Below, one piece after another: positions 1-6,461 of a stretch of 7,929 nt of DNA (position 1 is its first letter; the number at the start of each line of letters is the position of its first letter). The notes beneath the pieces were generated by a model. The model searched no databases. It was not told where the DNA came from and was given only the letters and a program-made list of their open reading frames with translations. The DNA lies in NCBI GenBank assembly GCA_023436825.1, contig JAEZHS010000021.1, positions 1 through 7,929 of the forward strand. Direction: 5' to 3'. Origin of the DNA: Pseudomonadota bacterium. GTDB lineage: Bacteria > Pseudomonadota > Alphaproteobacteria > Reyranellales > Reyranellaceae. The position numbers and the translations under genes were made by a program.

Positions 1-44
1 TGGGCGATGATCGAGAAATTGCGGATCAACGACAGGTCGGTCAT
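1..44 (-). CDS. lepA: Elongation factor 4 (LepA), N-terminal fragment cut by the window edge
   Basis: The minus strand from the ATG at 44-42 reads MTDLSLIRNFSIIAH, the His codon being cut by the edge. This matches the conserved N-terminus of LepA/EF4, which continues into the G1 P-loop (family knowledge; the P-loop itself is outside the window). LepA is a ribosome-associated translational GTPase, usually about 600 aa. Only 14 complete codons are visible, so the call rests on that signature. An ATG at 49-47 is followed at once by TGA and is not the start. A modest purine-rich stretch (AAAAGAG) lies about 6 nt before the ATG. The gene is co-directional with pheT, whose stop is 72 bp away, with a large hairpin between them. 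I see no convincing promoter in that gap, so lepA may be read from the upstream operon. Confidence 0.85.
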   Translation of the reverse strand, partial: MTDLSLIRNFSIIA

Positions 45-57
45 TTCATACTCTTTT

Positions 58-108
58 GGACCGCGCGCATCCTGCGCGCCTCATGAGCGCGCTGGTAGCG
101 CGCGGTCC
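58..108. repeat. Large imperfect palindrome between pheT and lepA
   Basis: An 11-bp arm (ggaccgcgcgc, 58-68) is exactly complementary to 98-108. Inside it a 2-bp step and a 6-bp gcgcgc stem (74-79 with 87-92) close a 7-nt loop, with only small symmetric mismatches. The whole 51 bp therefore folds as one long cruciform or RNA hairpin. It begins 9 bp after the pheT stop. On the minus strand the sequence after it is AAAAGAG, not a U-tract, so it is not a canonical intrinsic terminator. It could slow or terminate transcription with Rho, protect the pheT 3' end, or be a dispersed REP-like repeat. Which of these is correct cannot be told from one copy. Confidence 0.7.
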
Positions 109-116
109 GGAAGATT

Positions 117-2516
117 CTAACCACGCAGTGTAGCACCGGTTGCTTTCGCCACCTGTGCCACGATCTTGTTGCTCGCCGCTTCGATCTCCGCATCGGTCAA
201 GGTGCGCTCGACCGGCTGCAGCGTGACCGTGAGGGCGATCGACTTCTTGCCATTGGGCACGCCCTTGCCCGTGTAGACGTCGAACACGCGGGCCGCCGTC
301 ACCAGCGCCTTGTCGGCGTTGCGTGCGGCGCGCACGAGCTTCTCGGCGTCGACGTCGCTGTCGACGATGAAGGCGAAGTCGCGCTCCAGCGGCTGGAAGG
401 CCGACAGCACGAGCCTGGGCCGGGCCTTGGTCGCCTTGGCCTTGGGCAGCGGCGGCGCATCGAGGAACACCTCGAAGGCGACCACGGGCCCCTTGAGATC
501 GGCGCCGGCCGAGATCTCGGGATGCAGTTCGCCGAACTGCGCCATCACGCGATCGCCGAGCTTCAGCACGCCCGAGCGGCCGGGATGGTACCAGTCGGGT
601 GCGCCGGCCTGGGCCGACAGGTTGTCGACTGGCGCGCCGATCGCGGTCAGCACCGCCAGCGCATCGGCCTTGGCGTCGAAGGCGTCGACGGTGCGGGCTG
701 GGCCCGCCCAGTTGCGCGGCACCGCCATGTTGTGGCGGATACCGGCCGCCATCATGCGCTGGCCCGCGGGTGTCGCGTCCTTGTATTGCGGCCCGACCTC
801 GAACAGCGCCGGATCGGCGAGCCCGCGCGCCTCGTTGCGCCGCGCGGCGTCCAGCAGGTTGGGCAGGATCGAGGGCCGCATGGTGTCGAGCTCGGCCGCG
901 ATCGAGTTCAGCAGCCGAAGGTCGGCCTGGCCGCCGCCGAAGCGTTCGGCTTGCTTGAGCGGCAGGAACGACCAGGTCACGGCCTCGTTCATGCCGCGCG
1001 TGGCGAGTGCCCGGCGCGCCAAAGGCACGCGGCGCTGCATGGGATCGCGCACGGGTTTCGACGTCGGCGACAGCCGCGGCAGCGACGTCGTCGGGATGTT
1101 GTCGAAGCCCCAGACGCGGGTCACTTCCTCGACCAGGTCGGCCTCGCCGACGATATCAGGGCGCCACGACGGCACCGCCGCCGTCCATGGGCCGCTGCCG
1201 TCGACGACGAAGCCCAGCTTGCCCAGGATCGCTGCGGTCTCGGCGGCCGGCACGTCGATCGCCGTCAGTGTCTTCACGCGATCGGAGCGCAGGGTGAAGC
1301 TGCGCTGCCAGGTCGGCATGACGCCGCTCGATACGATCTCGCTCGTCTCGCCGCCGCACAGCTCGAGGATCAGGCGGGCCGCCACCTCGGCGCCCCACCA
1401 GACCGATTCGGGATCGATGCCACGCTCGAAGCGGTAGCGCGCATCCGAGAAGATGCCGAGCTTGCGGCCCGACGCGGCCGTGCGGATGGGATCGAAATAG
1501 GCGACCTCGAGGAACACTTCCGTGGTGTCCTCAGCGACCCCGGTATCTTCGCCGCCCATGATGCCGCCGATGCCGTGCACGCCCCTGGCGTCGGCGATGA
1601 CGGCGATCGACGGATCGAGCGCGTAGGTCTTGCCGTCCAGCGCCAGCGTCTGCTCGCCCTCGTGTGCCTGGCGCATGACCAGGTCGCCGGCGAGCTTTTT
1701 GGCGTCGAACACATGCAATGGCCGATTCAGATCGAAGGTCACCAGGTTTGTGATGTCGACCAGCGCCGAGATCGGCCTGAGCCCGATCGCCTTCAGCCGG
1801 CGCTGCAGCCAGTCGGGCGAGGGGCCGTTCTTGACGCCGCGGAAATGACGGCCGACGACGATGGGGCAGGGGCTGTCGGGCCTGGCCTCGTAGCCGTGCG
1901 TCCACTTGATCGGGCTCTTGTAGGTGCCGGCGATCTTGTCAGCCTTCATCGGCTTCAGGGTGCCGAGCCCGGCGGCGGCGAGGTCGCGGGCGACGCCGTG
2001 CACGCCCAGGCAATCGGCGCGGTTGGGCGTCACCTTGATCTCGATCACCGGGTCGTCGAGGCCGAGCGCCTCGGCCGCCGGCGCGCCGGTCGTAGCCTCG
2101 GCCGGCAGGTCGATGATGCCGCTGTGGTCCTCGCCGAGCTGAAGCTCGCGGAAGGAGCAGAGCATGCCGTTGCTCTCCTGGCCGCGGATCTTGCTCGCCT
2201 TGAGGTGCAGGTCGGTGCCGGGAATGTAGCTGCCCGACGGTGCGAAGATGCCCTTCATGCCGGTACGCGCGTTGGGCGCACCGCACACGACCTGGACCAT
2301 GCCCGAGCCGGTGTCGACCTTGCAGACGCGCAGCCGGTCGGCGTTGGGGTGCTGCACGGCCTCGACGACGTAGCCGACGACGAAGCCCCTGAGCGTCTCG
2401 GCCGGATTGGTGATGCCCTCGACCTCGAGGCCGAGCATGGTCAGCGCATCGCGGATCTCGCCGAGCGACGCGGTGGTGTCGAGATGCTCCTTCAGCCAGG
2501 AAAGCGTGAACTTCAT
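117..2516 (-). CDS. pheT: Phenylalanine--tRNA ligase beta subunit
   Basis: This 799-aa protein is the beta subunit of the (alpha-beta)2 phenylalanyl-tRNA synthetase, which attaches phenylalanine to tRNA-Phe in the cytoplasm; beta binds tRNA and edits mischarged tyrosine. The length is typical. Domains seen in order: an N-terminal part beginning [12 protein letters not shown]; an EMAP/OB-like tRNA-binding domain around residues 40-150 ([20 protein letters not shown]); the B3/B4 editing region around 210-390, with the [12 protein letters not shown] loop near 319; a B5 domain from about 405 to 475; a synthetase-like core with [14 protein letters not shown]; and a C-terminal anticodon-binding FDX-ACB domain from about 702 ([11 protein letters not shown]). 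The start ATG overlaps the pheS stop in ATGA, and GGAGG lies 9 nt before it inside pheS, so translation is probably coupled. No frameshift or missing domain was seen. The stop is TAG. Confidence 0.97.
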   Translation of the reverse strand: MKFTLSWLKEHLDTTASLGEIRDALTMLGLEVEGITNPAETLRGFVVGYVVEAVQHPNADRLRVCKVDTGSGMVQVVCGAPNARTGMKGIFAPSGSYIPGTDLHLKASKIRGQESNGMLCSFRELQLGEDHSGIIDLPAEATTGAPAAEALGLDDPVIEIKVTPNRADCLGVHGVARDLAAAGLGTLKPMKADKIAGTYKSPIKWTHGYEARPDSPCPIVVGRHFRGVKNGPSPDWLQRRLKAIGLRPISALVDITNLVTFDLNRPLHVFDAKKLAGDLVMRQAHEGEQTLALDGKTYALDPSIAVIADARGVHGIGGIMGGEDTGVAEDTTEVFLEVAYFDPIRTAASGRKLGIFSDARYRFERGIDPESVWWGAEVAARLILELCGGETSEIVSSGVMPTWQRSFTLRSDRVKTLTAIDVPAAETAAILGKLGFVVDGSGPWTAAVPSWRPDIVGEADLVEEVTRVWGFDNIPTTSLPRLSPTSKPVRDPMQRRVPLARRALATRGMNEAVTWSFLPLKQAERFGGGQADLRLLNSIAAELDTMRPSILPNLLDAARRNEARGLADPALFEVGPQYKDATPAGQRMMAAGIRHNMAVPRNWAGPARTVDAFDAKADALAVLTAIGAPVDNLSAQAGAPDWYHPGRSGVLKLGDRVMAQFGELHPEISAGADLKGPVVAFEVFLDAPPLPKAKATKARPRLVLSAFQPLERDFAFIVDSDVDAEKLVRAARNADKALVTAARVFDVYTGKGVPNGKKSIALTVTLQPVERTLTDAEIEAASNKIVAQVAKATGATLRG

Positions 2517-3613
2517 CGGCCCAGCCCTCCGGTCAGCGACGGCCATTCGAGCGCCGAGAAGCCGTAATGGCGCAGCCAGCGCAGGTCGGAGTCGAAGAAG
2601 CTGCGCAGATCGGGAATGCCGTACTTCAGCATGGCGATGCGATCGATGCCCATGCCGAAGGCGAAGCCCTGGTAGACCGCGGGATCGAGCCCGCAATTGG
2701 CGATCACGTTGGGATGCACCATGCCCGAGCCCAGGATCTCCAGCCACGAATCGCCGGCGCCGATCTTGAGCTCGCCGCCCTTCCACGAGCAGCCGATATC
2801 GACCTCGGCCGACGGCTCGGTGAACGGGAAGTAGGAGGGGCGGAAACGCAGCGGCAGGTCGTCGACCTCGAAGAAGGCGCGGCAGAAATCGACCAGGCAG
2901 CCTTTCAGATGGCCCATGTGCGTCGTGCGGTCGATCACCAGGCCCTCGACCTGGTGGAACATCGGTGTGTGGGTGGCGTCGTTGTCGATGCGGAAGGTGC
3001 GGCCCGGCACGATGATGCGCAGCGACCCGCCGTCGGCCAGCATCTTCTGCACGCCCTTGTCGAGCATGGTGCGGGCCTGGACCGGCGAGGTGTGGGTGCG
3101 CAGCACCATCGGCGTGCCGTCGGCGCGCGACGGCAGATAGAAGGTGTCCTGCATCTGCCGCGCCGGATGGTCGGGCGGGATGTTGAGGGCGGTGAAGTTG
3201 TGCCAGTCGTCCTCGATGTCGGGGCCTTCGGCCCAGGTGAAGCCCATCTCGCCGAAGATGGCAGCGAGCTCGTCCATCACCTGGCCGATCGGATGCAAGG
3301 TGCCTTGCGACTCTGGCCGGGCCGGCAGGCTGATGTCGATCTTCTCGTTGCCGAGCTTGGCCGCCAGCGCCGACGCGCTGAGGTCGCTCTTGCGCGCCTC
3401 CAGCGCCGCCTCGATCTCGCCCTTGAGCTGGTTCACCCGCGCGCCGAACTCGCGGCGCTGGTCGGGGGCCATGCCGCCCAGGGTCTTCATGAGGCCGGTG
3501 ATGCTGCCCTTCTTGCCCAGCGCCGCCACGCGCGCAGCATCGAGGGCGGCAAGGTCGGCCGCCTGGCTCACGGCGCCGAGCGCCTCGCTGCGAATCGTCG
3601 AAAGATCGTCCAT
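2513..3613 (-). CDS. pheS: Phenylalanine--tRNA ligase alpha subunit
   Basis: A 366-aa class II aminoacyl-tRNA synthetase subunit that holds the active site for phenylalanine activation and transfer. Residues 1 to about 95 form the N-terminal helical coiled-coil region ([30 protein letters not shown]). The catalytic core follows, with motif 1 ([13 protein letters not shown], about 149-161), [10 protein letters not shown] (172-181), motif 2 (FRID...[10 protein letters not shown], about 208-224) and motif 3 ([14 protein letters not shown], about 316-329). I chose the ATG at 3613. An in-frame GTG lies at 3640 but follows the U-tract of the upstream terminator directly and has no ribosome binding site, whereas the ATG has GGAAG and purine-rich sequence before it, and family members begin at this residue. 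The frame ends in TGA overlapping the pheT ATG. Transcription seems to depend on read-through from rplT. Confidence 0.97.
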   Translation of the reverse strand: MDDLSTIRSEALGAVSQAADLAALDAARVAALGKKGSITGLMKTLGGMAPDQRREFGARVNQLKGEIEAALEARKSDLSASALAAKLGNEKIDISLPARPESQGTLHPIGQVMDELAAIFGEMGFTWAEGPDIEDDWHNFTALNIPPDHPARQMQDTFYLPSRADGTPMVLRTHTSPVQARTMLDKGVQKMLADGGSLRIIVPGRTFRIDNDATHTPMFHQVEGLVIDRTTHMGHLKGCLVDFCRAFFEVDDLPLRFRPSYFPFTEPSAEVDIGCSWKGGELKIGAGDSWLEILGSGMVHPNVIANCGLDPAVYQGFAFGMGIDRIAMLKYGIPDLRSFFDSDLRWLRHYGFSALEWPSLTGGLGR

Positions 3614-3641
3614 ATCTTCGCTCACTTCCGAACCCGACACG

Positions 3642-3671
3642 AAAAAAGGGAGCCTGCGGTCCAGGCTCCCT
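3642..3671 (-). terminator. Intrinsic terminator/attenuator between rplT and pheS
   Basis: On the minus strand GGGAGCCT (3670-3663) pairs perfectly with AGGCTCCC (3655-3648) around a 7-nt loop, extended by one A-T pair (3671/3647), and is followed directly by six T (3647-3642). This is a textbook Rho-independent terminator. The pheS ATG is only 28 nt after the T-run and no promoter is seen between them, so it must act as a partial terminator or attenuator for pheST. In E. coli pheST is also attenuated, by a Phe-rich leader peptide (pheM). No such peptide is present here, so the control signal, if any, is different. Confidence 0.85.
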
Positions 3672-3685
3672 CTTTGCGATCCTTA

Positions 3686-3710
3686 TCCGTGCACCTCGAT
3701 GGTGCGCGGA
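3686..3710 (-). promoter_or_regulatory. Hairpin just after rplT stop, upstream of the pheS attenuator
   Basis: On the minus strand TCCG-C-GCACC, loop ATCGA, GGTGC-A-CGGA forms nine base pairs with a single C/A mismatch. It begins two nt after the rplT TAA and ends 14 nt before the terminator stem. It has no U-tract, so it is not itself a terminator. It may protect the rpmI-rplT mRNA end or take part in the attenuation fold with the terminator at 3642-3671. The structure is seen; the role is inferred. Confidence 0.5.
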
Positions 3711-3712
3711 CG

Positions 3713-4069
3713 TTACTTGAGGGCGGCCTGGGCCTGTTCCACCAGGGCCTTGAACGCCGCCGGCTCCCGCACCGCCAGATCGGCCATGACCTTGCGGTCG
3801 ACCTCGATCCCGGCCTTCAGGATGCCGTTCATGAACTGCGAGTAGGTCATGCCATGCTCGCGAGTCGCAGCGTTGATGCGCTGGATCCACAGACCGCGGA
3901 ACGTGCGCTTCTTGTTGCGCCGGTCGCGGTAGGCGTATTGCAGGCCCTTCTCGACCTTCTCGATGCCGACGCGGAACGCCACCTTGGCGCGGCCGCGATA
4001 GCCCTTGGCGAGCTTCAGGACCTTCTTGTGACGAGCGTGTGCAGCCACGCCCCGCTTTACGCGTGCCAT
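3713..4069 (-). CDS. rplT: 50S ribosomal protein L20
   Basis: A 118-aa, strongly basic protein with the full L20 signature: [27 protein letters not shown] at the start, then the conserved [21 protein letters not shown] block (about residues 48-68) and a globular C-terminal domain with [25 protein letters not shown]20 binds 23S rRNA early in large-subunit assembly. In E. coli and B. subtilis it also represses its own operon by binding mRNA ahead of rpmI. GAGAGG lies about 9 nt before the ATG. The start is 6 bp after the rpmI stop, so the two genes are a tight pair. The stop is TAA, followed by the hairpin and terminator ahead of pheS. Length is normal and nothing is missing. Confidence 0.98.
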   Translation of the reverse strand: MARVKRGVAAHARHKKVLKLAKGYRGRAKVAFRVGIEKVEKGLQYAYRDRRNKKRTFRGLWIQRINAATREHGMTYSQFMNGILKAGIEVDRKVMADLAVREPAAFKALVEQAQAALK

Positions 4070-4075
4070 GGTCTA

Positions 4076-4279
4076 CTACCTCTCGTACGGAAAGAAGTTG
4101 CGCTTGATGATGCGCGTGTCGGGCTCGGACACCAGGGTCATGCCGGTCTGCTGGCGCAGGAAGCGGTTGCCCCGCTTGGTCATGCCGTGGCGCTTGCCGA
4201 CGACGCCATGCTTCACTTTGCCGGATGCCGTGAAGCGAAAACGCTTCTTGGCCCCGCTCTTGGTCTTCATCTTGGGCAT
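4076..4279 (-). CDS. rpmI: 50S ribosomal protein L35
   Basis: A 67-aa basic protein reading [22 protein letters not shown]..., the standard L35 sequence, with the Arg/Lys-rich middle and a C-terminal [13 protein letters not shown]35 is a late-assembling large-subunit protein. AAAAGGAAC sits just before the ATG as a good ribosome binding site. It is the first gene of the rpmI-rplT transcript, with its own promoter at 4354-4382 and a structured leader between. In many bacteria infC lies directly upstream in the same operon. Here infC is about 3 kb away with genes on both strands in between, so rpmI-rplT must be transcribed on its own. Confidence 0.97.
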   Translation of the reverse strand: MPKMKTKSGAKKRFRFTASGKVKHGVVGKRHGMTKRGNRFLRQQTGMTLVSEPDTRIIKRNFFPYER

Positions 4280-4286
4280 TTTCGTT

Positions 4287-4342
4287 CCTTTTCAAAGGGT
4301 TACGGTTGGCGGCCGAGGCAATGCCCTTTAGGCCAGGCCGCC
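4287..4342 (-). promoter_or_regulatory. Candidate L20 translational operator in the rpmI leader
   Basis: On the minus strand GGCGGCC (4342-4336) pairs with GGCCGCC (4314-4308) over a 21-nt loop. The loop contains AAAGGG (4329-4324), exactly complementary to CCCTTT (4299-4294) just outside the stem, which gives an H-type pseudoknot. The same CCCTTT segment can instead fold onto the ribosome binding site (CCTT 4298-4295 with AAGG 4290-4287, loop TGAA). The two pairings exclude each other, as expected of a switch that opens or closes translation of rpmI. L20 autoregulates through an RNA pseudoknot in E. coli. Assigning this leader to L20 is inference from position and fold, with no covariation data. 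Confidence 0.5.
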
Positions 4343-4353
4343 GAAGAACGGGG

Positions 4354-4382
4354 CTTATAGCGGCGGGGCCACGACGGTGCAA
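4354..4382 (-). promoter_or_regulatory. Sigma70-type promoter for rpmI-rplT
   Basis: The minus strand carries TTGCAC (4382-4377) as -35 and TATAAG (4359-4354) as -10, separated by exactly 17 bp. Transcription would start near 4347, giving a leader of roughly 68 nt whose first bases enter the GGCGGCC stem of the proposed operator. Good match, spacing and placement make this the best promoter in the window. It explains how rpmI-rplT, and probably pheST by read-through, is expressed without infC next to it. Confidence 0.65.
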
Positions 4383-4394
4383 GCCGCCCAAATG

Positions 4395-4498
4395 CCTCCC
4401 CCGCGCGGCTGGGGAGTGGCGGAGCGGGAGGAGGGGGGCGGAGAATCATGACCCCTCCGTCGCTTCGCGACACCTCCCCACGTATGAACGTGGGGAGG
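4395..4498. repeat. Composite BIME-like repeat: two inverted copies of a hairpin-tail unit
   Basis: The right half (4473-4498) is a perfect palindrome: an 11-bp arm cctccccacgt, loop atga, acgtggggagg. Next to it lies a 5-bp hairpin, gtcgc-ttc-gcgac (4459-4471). Read on the minus strand, this copy goes CCTCCCC, loop, GGGGAGG, TGTCGCGAAGCGA, CGGAGGGG. The left half, read on the plus strand from 4395, goes CCTCCCC, loop, GGGGAG, TGGCGGAGCGG, GAGGAGGGGGG. The two halves are thus diverged copies of one unit, facing each other. It fills the gap between the rpmI promoter and the dehydrogenase gene. The pattern resembles dispersed intergenic repeats of alphaproteobacteria (from memory). A coding frame runs through it, but that is a product of base composition. 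Confidence 0.75.
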
Positions 4499-4519
4499 AA
4501 CAATGCCGGAGGATCTCGC

Positions 4520-5275
4520 ATGCGTTTGACAGGCAAGGTGGCGCTGGTGACCGGCGCGCAGCAGGGCATCGGCGCGGCGATCGGCCGGGCGCTTGCCGAG
4601 GAGGGGGCCGACGTGGCGCTGACATGGCTCGACGATCAGGCCGGCGCCGAGGCGGTCGCGAACTACGCCCGCCAGGCCGGCCGGCGCGCCCATCTCATCA
4701 AGGCCGATGTCTCGAAGCTTGGCGAGATCGAGGCCATGGTGGCGGAGACCGTGCGCGCGCTCGGCGTTCCCGACATCCTGGTCAACAATGCCGGCGTCTA
4801 TCCGCGCGTAAAACTCCTGGAGATGCGCGAGAGCGACTGGGACTACGTGCTCGACATCAACCTCAAGGCCGGCTGCTTCGCCGCCGTCGCCGTGGCCAAG
4901 GCGCTGATCGCCGCTGGCAAGCCGGGCTCGATCATCAATCTCTCCTCGCAGGCGATACGCGGCGCCGTGCGCGGCGTGCACTACAGCGCGAGCAAGGGCG
5001 GCGTGGTGTCGATGACCCGGGCGATGGCGCTCGAGCTCGCGCCGCACGACATCCGGGTCAATGCCATCGCTCCCGGTACCACCGACACCGCCCAGCCGCG
5101 CTACGGCAACACCGACGCCGAGCTGATCGAGATGGCCAAAGCGACCATCCCACTCGGCGGCAGGCTTTTAGCGCCCGACCAGATCGCGCGCAGCGCGGTG
5201 TTCCTCGCCTCCGACCAGGCCGACGCCATCACCGGGCAGGTGCTGCACGTCAATGGTGGTTCGTATATGGCGTGA
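4520..5275 (+). CDS. Classical short-chain dehydrogenase/reductase (SDR, 3-oxoacyl-ACP-reductase-like)
   Basis: A 251-aa NAD(P)-dependent oxidoreductase with a complete classical SDR fold: glycine motif TGAQQGIG (residues 11-18), DV after beta-4 (63-64), NNAG (89-92), structural Asn114, Ser142/143, the YSASK active site (Tyr155, Lys159), IAPG (183-186), and the C-terminal ITGQVLHVNGG typical of the FabG-like group. All catalytic residues are present. Cofactor choice is unclear: the end of beta-2 reads TWLDD. The substrate cannot be named; similar proteins include sugar, alcohol and ketoacyl reductases, and it is unlikely to be the main FabG since no fab gene is nearby. I start at 4520 because GGAGGA lies 6 nt ahead. 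The frame is open back to an ATG at 4448, but that would translate the palindromic repeat. Codon use resembles its neighbours. No clear promoter was found. Confidence 0.93.
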   Translation: MRLTGKVALVTGAQQGIGAAIGRALAEEGADVALTWLDDQAGAEAVANYARQAGRRAHLIKADVSKLGEIEAMVAETVRALGVPDILVNNAGVYPRVKLLEMRESDWDYVLDINLKAGCFAAVAVAKALIAAGKPGSIINLSSQAIRGAVRGVHYSASKGGVVSMTRAMALELAPHDIRVNAIAPGTTDTAQPRYGNTDAELIEMAKATIPLGGRLLAPDQIARSAVFLASDQADAITGQVLHVNGGSYMA

Positions 5276-5281
5276 TCTGCT

Positions 5282-5410
5282 CATGCTCCTCTCCCCCTTG
5301 GGACCCCCTTGGGGGAGAGGCTGGGTGAGGGGGTGATGCAGGAGGCAATCCTCGTGTTGCACCCCCTCACCTAACCTCTCCCAAGGGGCCCCAAGGGGGA
5401 GAGGAACATG
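5282..5410. repeat. Long composite inverted repeat between convergent genes
   Basis: The left arm (5282-5338) and the right arm (about 5358-5410, reverse complement) match almost base for base, with a few substitutions and single-base gaps. The centre is gagg-caat-cctc (5342-5353). Each arm holds its own hairpin; in the left arm cctctccccc (5288-5297) pairs with gggggagagg (5311-5320). A tail CTGGGTGAGGGGGTG follows the left hairpin, and a matching TTAGGTGAGGGGGTG follows in the right arm. It lies between the dehydrogenase stop (5275) and the hydrolase stop (5422), so it can serve as a bidirectional transcription barrier. It looks like a REP/BIME-type dispersed element. No open reading frame or transposase is attached. 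Confidence 0.85.
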
Positions 5411-5421
5411 AAGGCGCAAGG

Positions 5422-6426
5422 TCAACACGGCTGCTGCTTCTTGCCGGTCTCAATGAAGGCCACCATGCACGGCCCGAACTTGCGGCCGAAGGCGGAGTCG
5501 CTCCCGGCGCCATGGCCCTTGAAGCCTTCGGGCTCGTCGATAATGACGCCGTCCACGCCGCTCTTGCCGAAGATCGATCGGGCGTCGGCCATGCGCCCGC
5601 CGACGTCGTAGGCGTCCTCGGCGAAGTTCACCAGCACCACGCGCGGGCCGGGCTTCAACGCCCGCAGCACGTTCTGCCATTCCGAGCGGGCGCGCGTGGT
5701 GTCGCGCATCCTTGTCACCTCGCCGTGATGCGCGGCGGCGATCGAGATCACGCCGTCGACCGGAGCGCCCCGGGCAAGTGCGGCCAGCGACACCCAGGCG
5801 CCGGCCGACTGCCCGGCCAGGATGATGCGCCGGTAGCCCATCTCGCGTGCCTTGCGCATGGCGTCGGCAAGCGCGGTGGCGTCGCTCGCCCAATCGGCGA
5901 TCCATTCGCGGTCGAACCGATAGAGGTCGTAACCCGCCCGCGTGAAGCGGCCGATCCATATCTGCGGCGCACTATCGGTGGCGTTCTTGCCGGCCATGTA
6001 GCCATGGCTCCAGACGATCAGGCCGTTGGCGAGCTGCGGTCCGCGCATCGACCAGTAGGGTTCGGGTCGCAGACGGCCGATATCGGGCGCATCGGAGGCA
6101 CGCGCCGGCACCTGCTCGCGCCAGGGAGCGCCGTTGACGGTGTAGTTGTTGACGACGTGCAGGGTGCAGGGCGGCTTGCCGCGTTCCTCGCAGCGCTTCA
6201 GGGCGTTGCTGACCGCAGTCCCGGGGTCCGGCCCGCCGACGCCCGCCCACCACGATGCCCGGCCATCCGCGCTGACGACGAAAGCGCGATGCGGACCGGC
6301 ATTCAGGAAGTCGGACAAGCTCCGGGCGGCCTCGGCATTGAGCCCGGGCACGGTCGGCTGGGCCGCAGCCTCCCCCGACGGTGCGGCCAGCAGCGCGGCC
6401 GCAACCGCAACGATCAGACGCTTCAT
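5422..6426 (-). CDS. Exported serine alpha/beta hydrolase
   Basis: A 334-aa protein with a Sec signal peptide (MKRLIVAVAAALLAAPSGEAAAQ, likely cut near residue 22), so it probably acts in the periplasm or outside. The hydrolase core begins around residue 135 with GLIVWSHGYMAG, where HG (141-142) fits the oxyanion-hole region. The nucleophile elbow is GQSAG (205-209, Ser207). Likely acid residues are Glu270 or Asp271 in NFAEDAYD, and the likely catalytic His is His305 in GFKGHGAG. Between the signal and the core (about 45-95) is a small segment with AFVVSADGRASWW...ALKRCEERGKPPC, whose two-Cys pattern (Cys79, Cys87) recalls DUF4189-like modules; that is a tentative match. Substrate unknown: an ester or a dienelactone-type compound are both possible. 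GAGGGG sits 6 nt before the ATG. It shares a 35-bp divergent intergenic region with the next gene. Confidence 0.88.
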   Translation of the reverse strand: MKRLIVAVAAALLAAPSGEAAAQPTVPGLNAEAARSLSDFLNAGPHRAFVVSADGRASWWAGVGGPDPGTAVSNALKRCEERGKPPCTLHVVNNYTVNGAPWREQVPARASDAPDIGRLRPEPYWSMRGPQLANGLIVWSHGYMAGKNATDSAPQIWIGRFTRAGYDLYRFDREWIADWASDATALADAMRKAREMGYRRIILAGQSAGAWVSLAALARGAPVDGVISIAAAHHGEVTRMRDTTRARSEWQNVLRALKPGPRVVLVNFAEDAYDVGGRMADARSIFGKSGVDGVIIDEPEGFKGHGAGSDSAFGRKFGPCMVAFIETGKKQQPC

Positions 6427-6461
6427 GCGTTACCCCTCATCGCAAAGGCTAGCACCGCGCC

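Noticed and set aside
58..108. Canonical intrinsic terminator for pheT
   Set aside because: The stem is strong but no T-run follows on the minus strand, so I list it as a palindrome of unknown role.
522..2567. Long plus-strand open frame (681 codons) opposite pheT
   Set aside because: Antisense shadow of a well-supported gene; Arg/Ala/Gly/His-rich translation with no recognisable motif.
3672..3712. Phe-rich leader peptide (pheM type) before pheS
   Set aside because: No Phe codon and no frame longer than three codons exist between the rplT stop and the terminator.
2567..4360. Long plus-strand open frame (597 codons) opposite pheS, rplT and rpmI
   Set aside because: Same reason: GC-driven antisense frame over three conserved genes, no motif, no ribosome binding site seen.
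117..4391. A 1424-codon open frame on the minus strand through pheT, pheS, rplT and rpmI
   Set aside because: Only the 117-2516 part (PheT) is real. The rest is a wrong-frame reading of pheS, rplT and rpmI that stays open because of high GC.
4448..4519. Upstream ATG that would extend the dehydrogenase by 24 residues
   Set aside because: It would translate the palindromic repeat and lies outside the normal SDR start; the ATG at 4520 has GGAGGA at ideal spacing.
5282..5410. Insertion sequence or MITE with terminal inverted repeats
   Set aside because: No transposase, no clear flanking target duplication, and the arms meet almost in the centre, which fits a REP/BIME-type element better.
4395..5410. 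CRISPR array
   Set aside because: Repeats are inverted and few, without regular spacing or unique spacers, and no cas gene is present.
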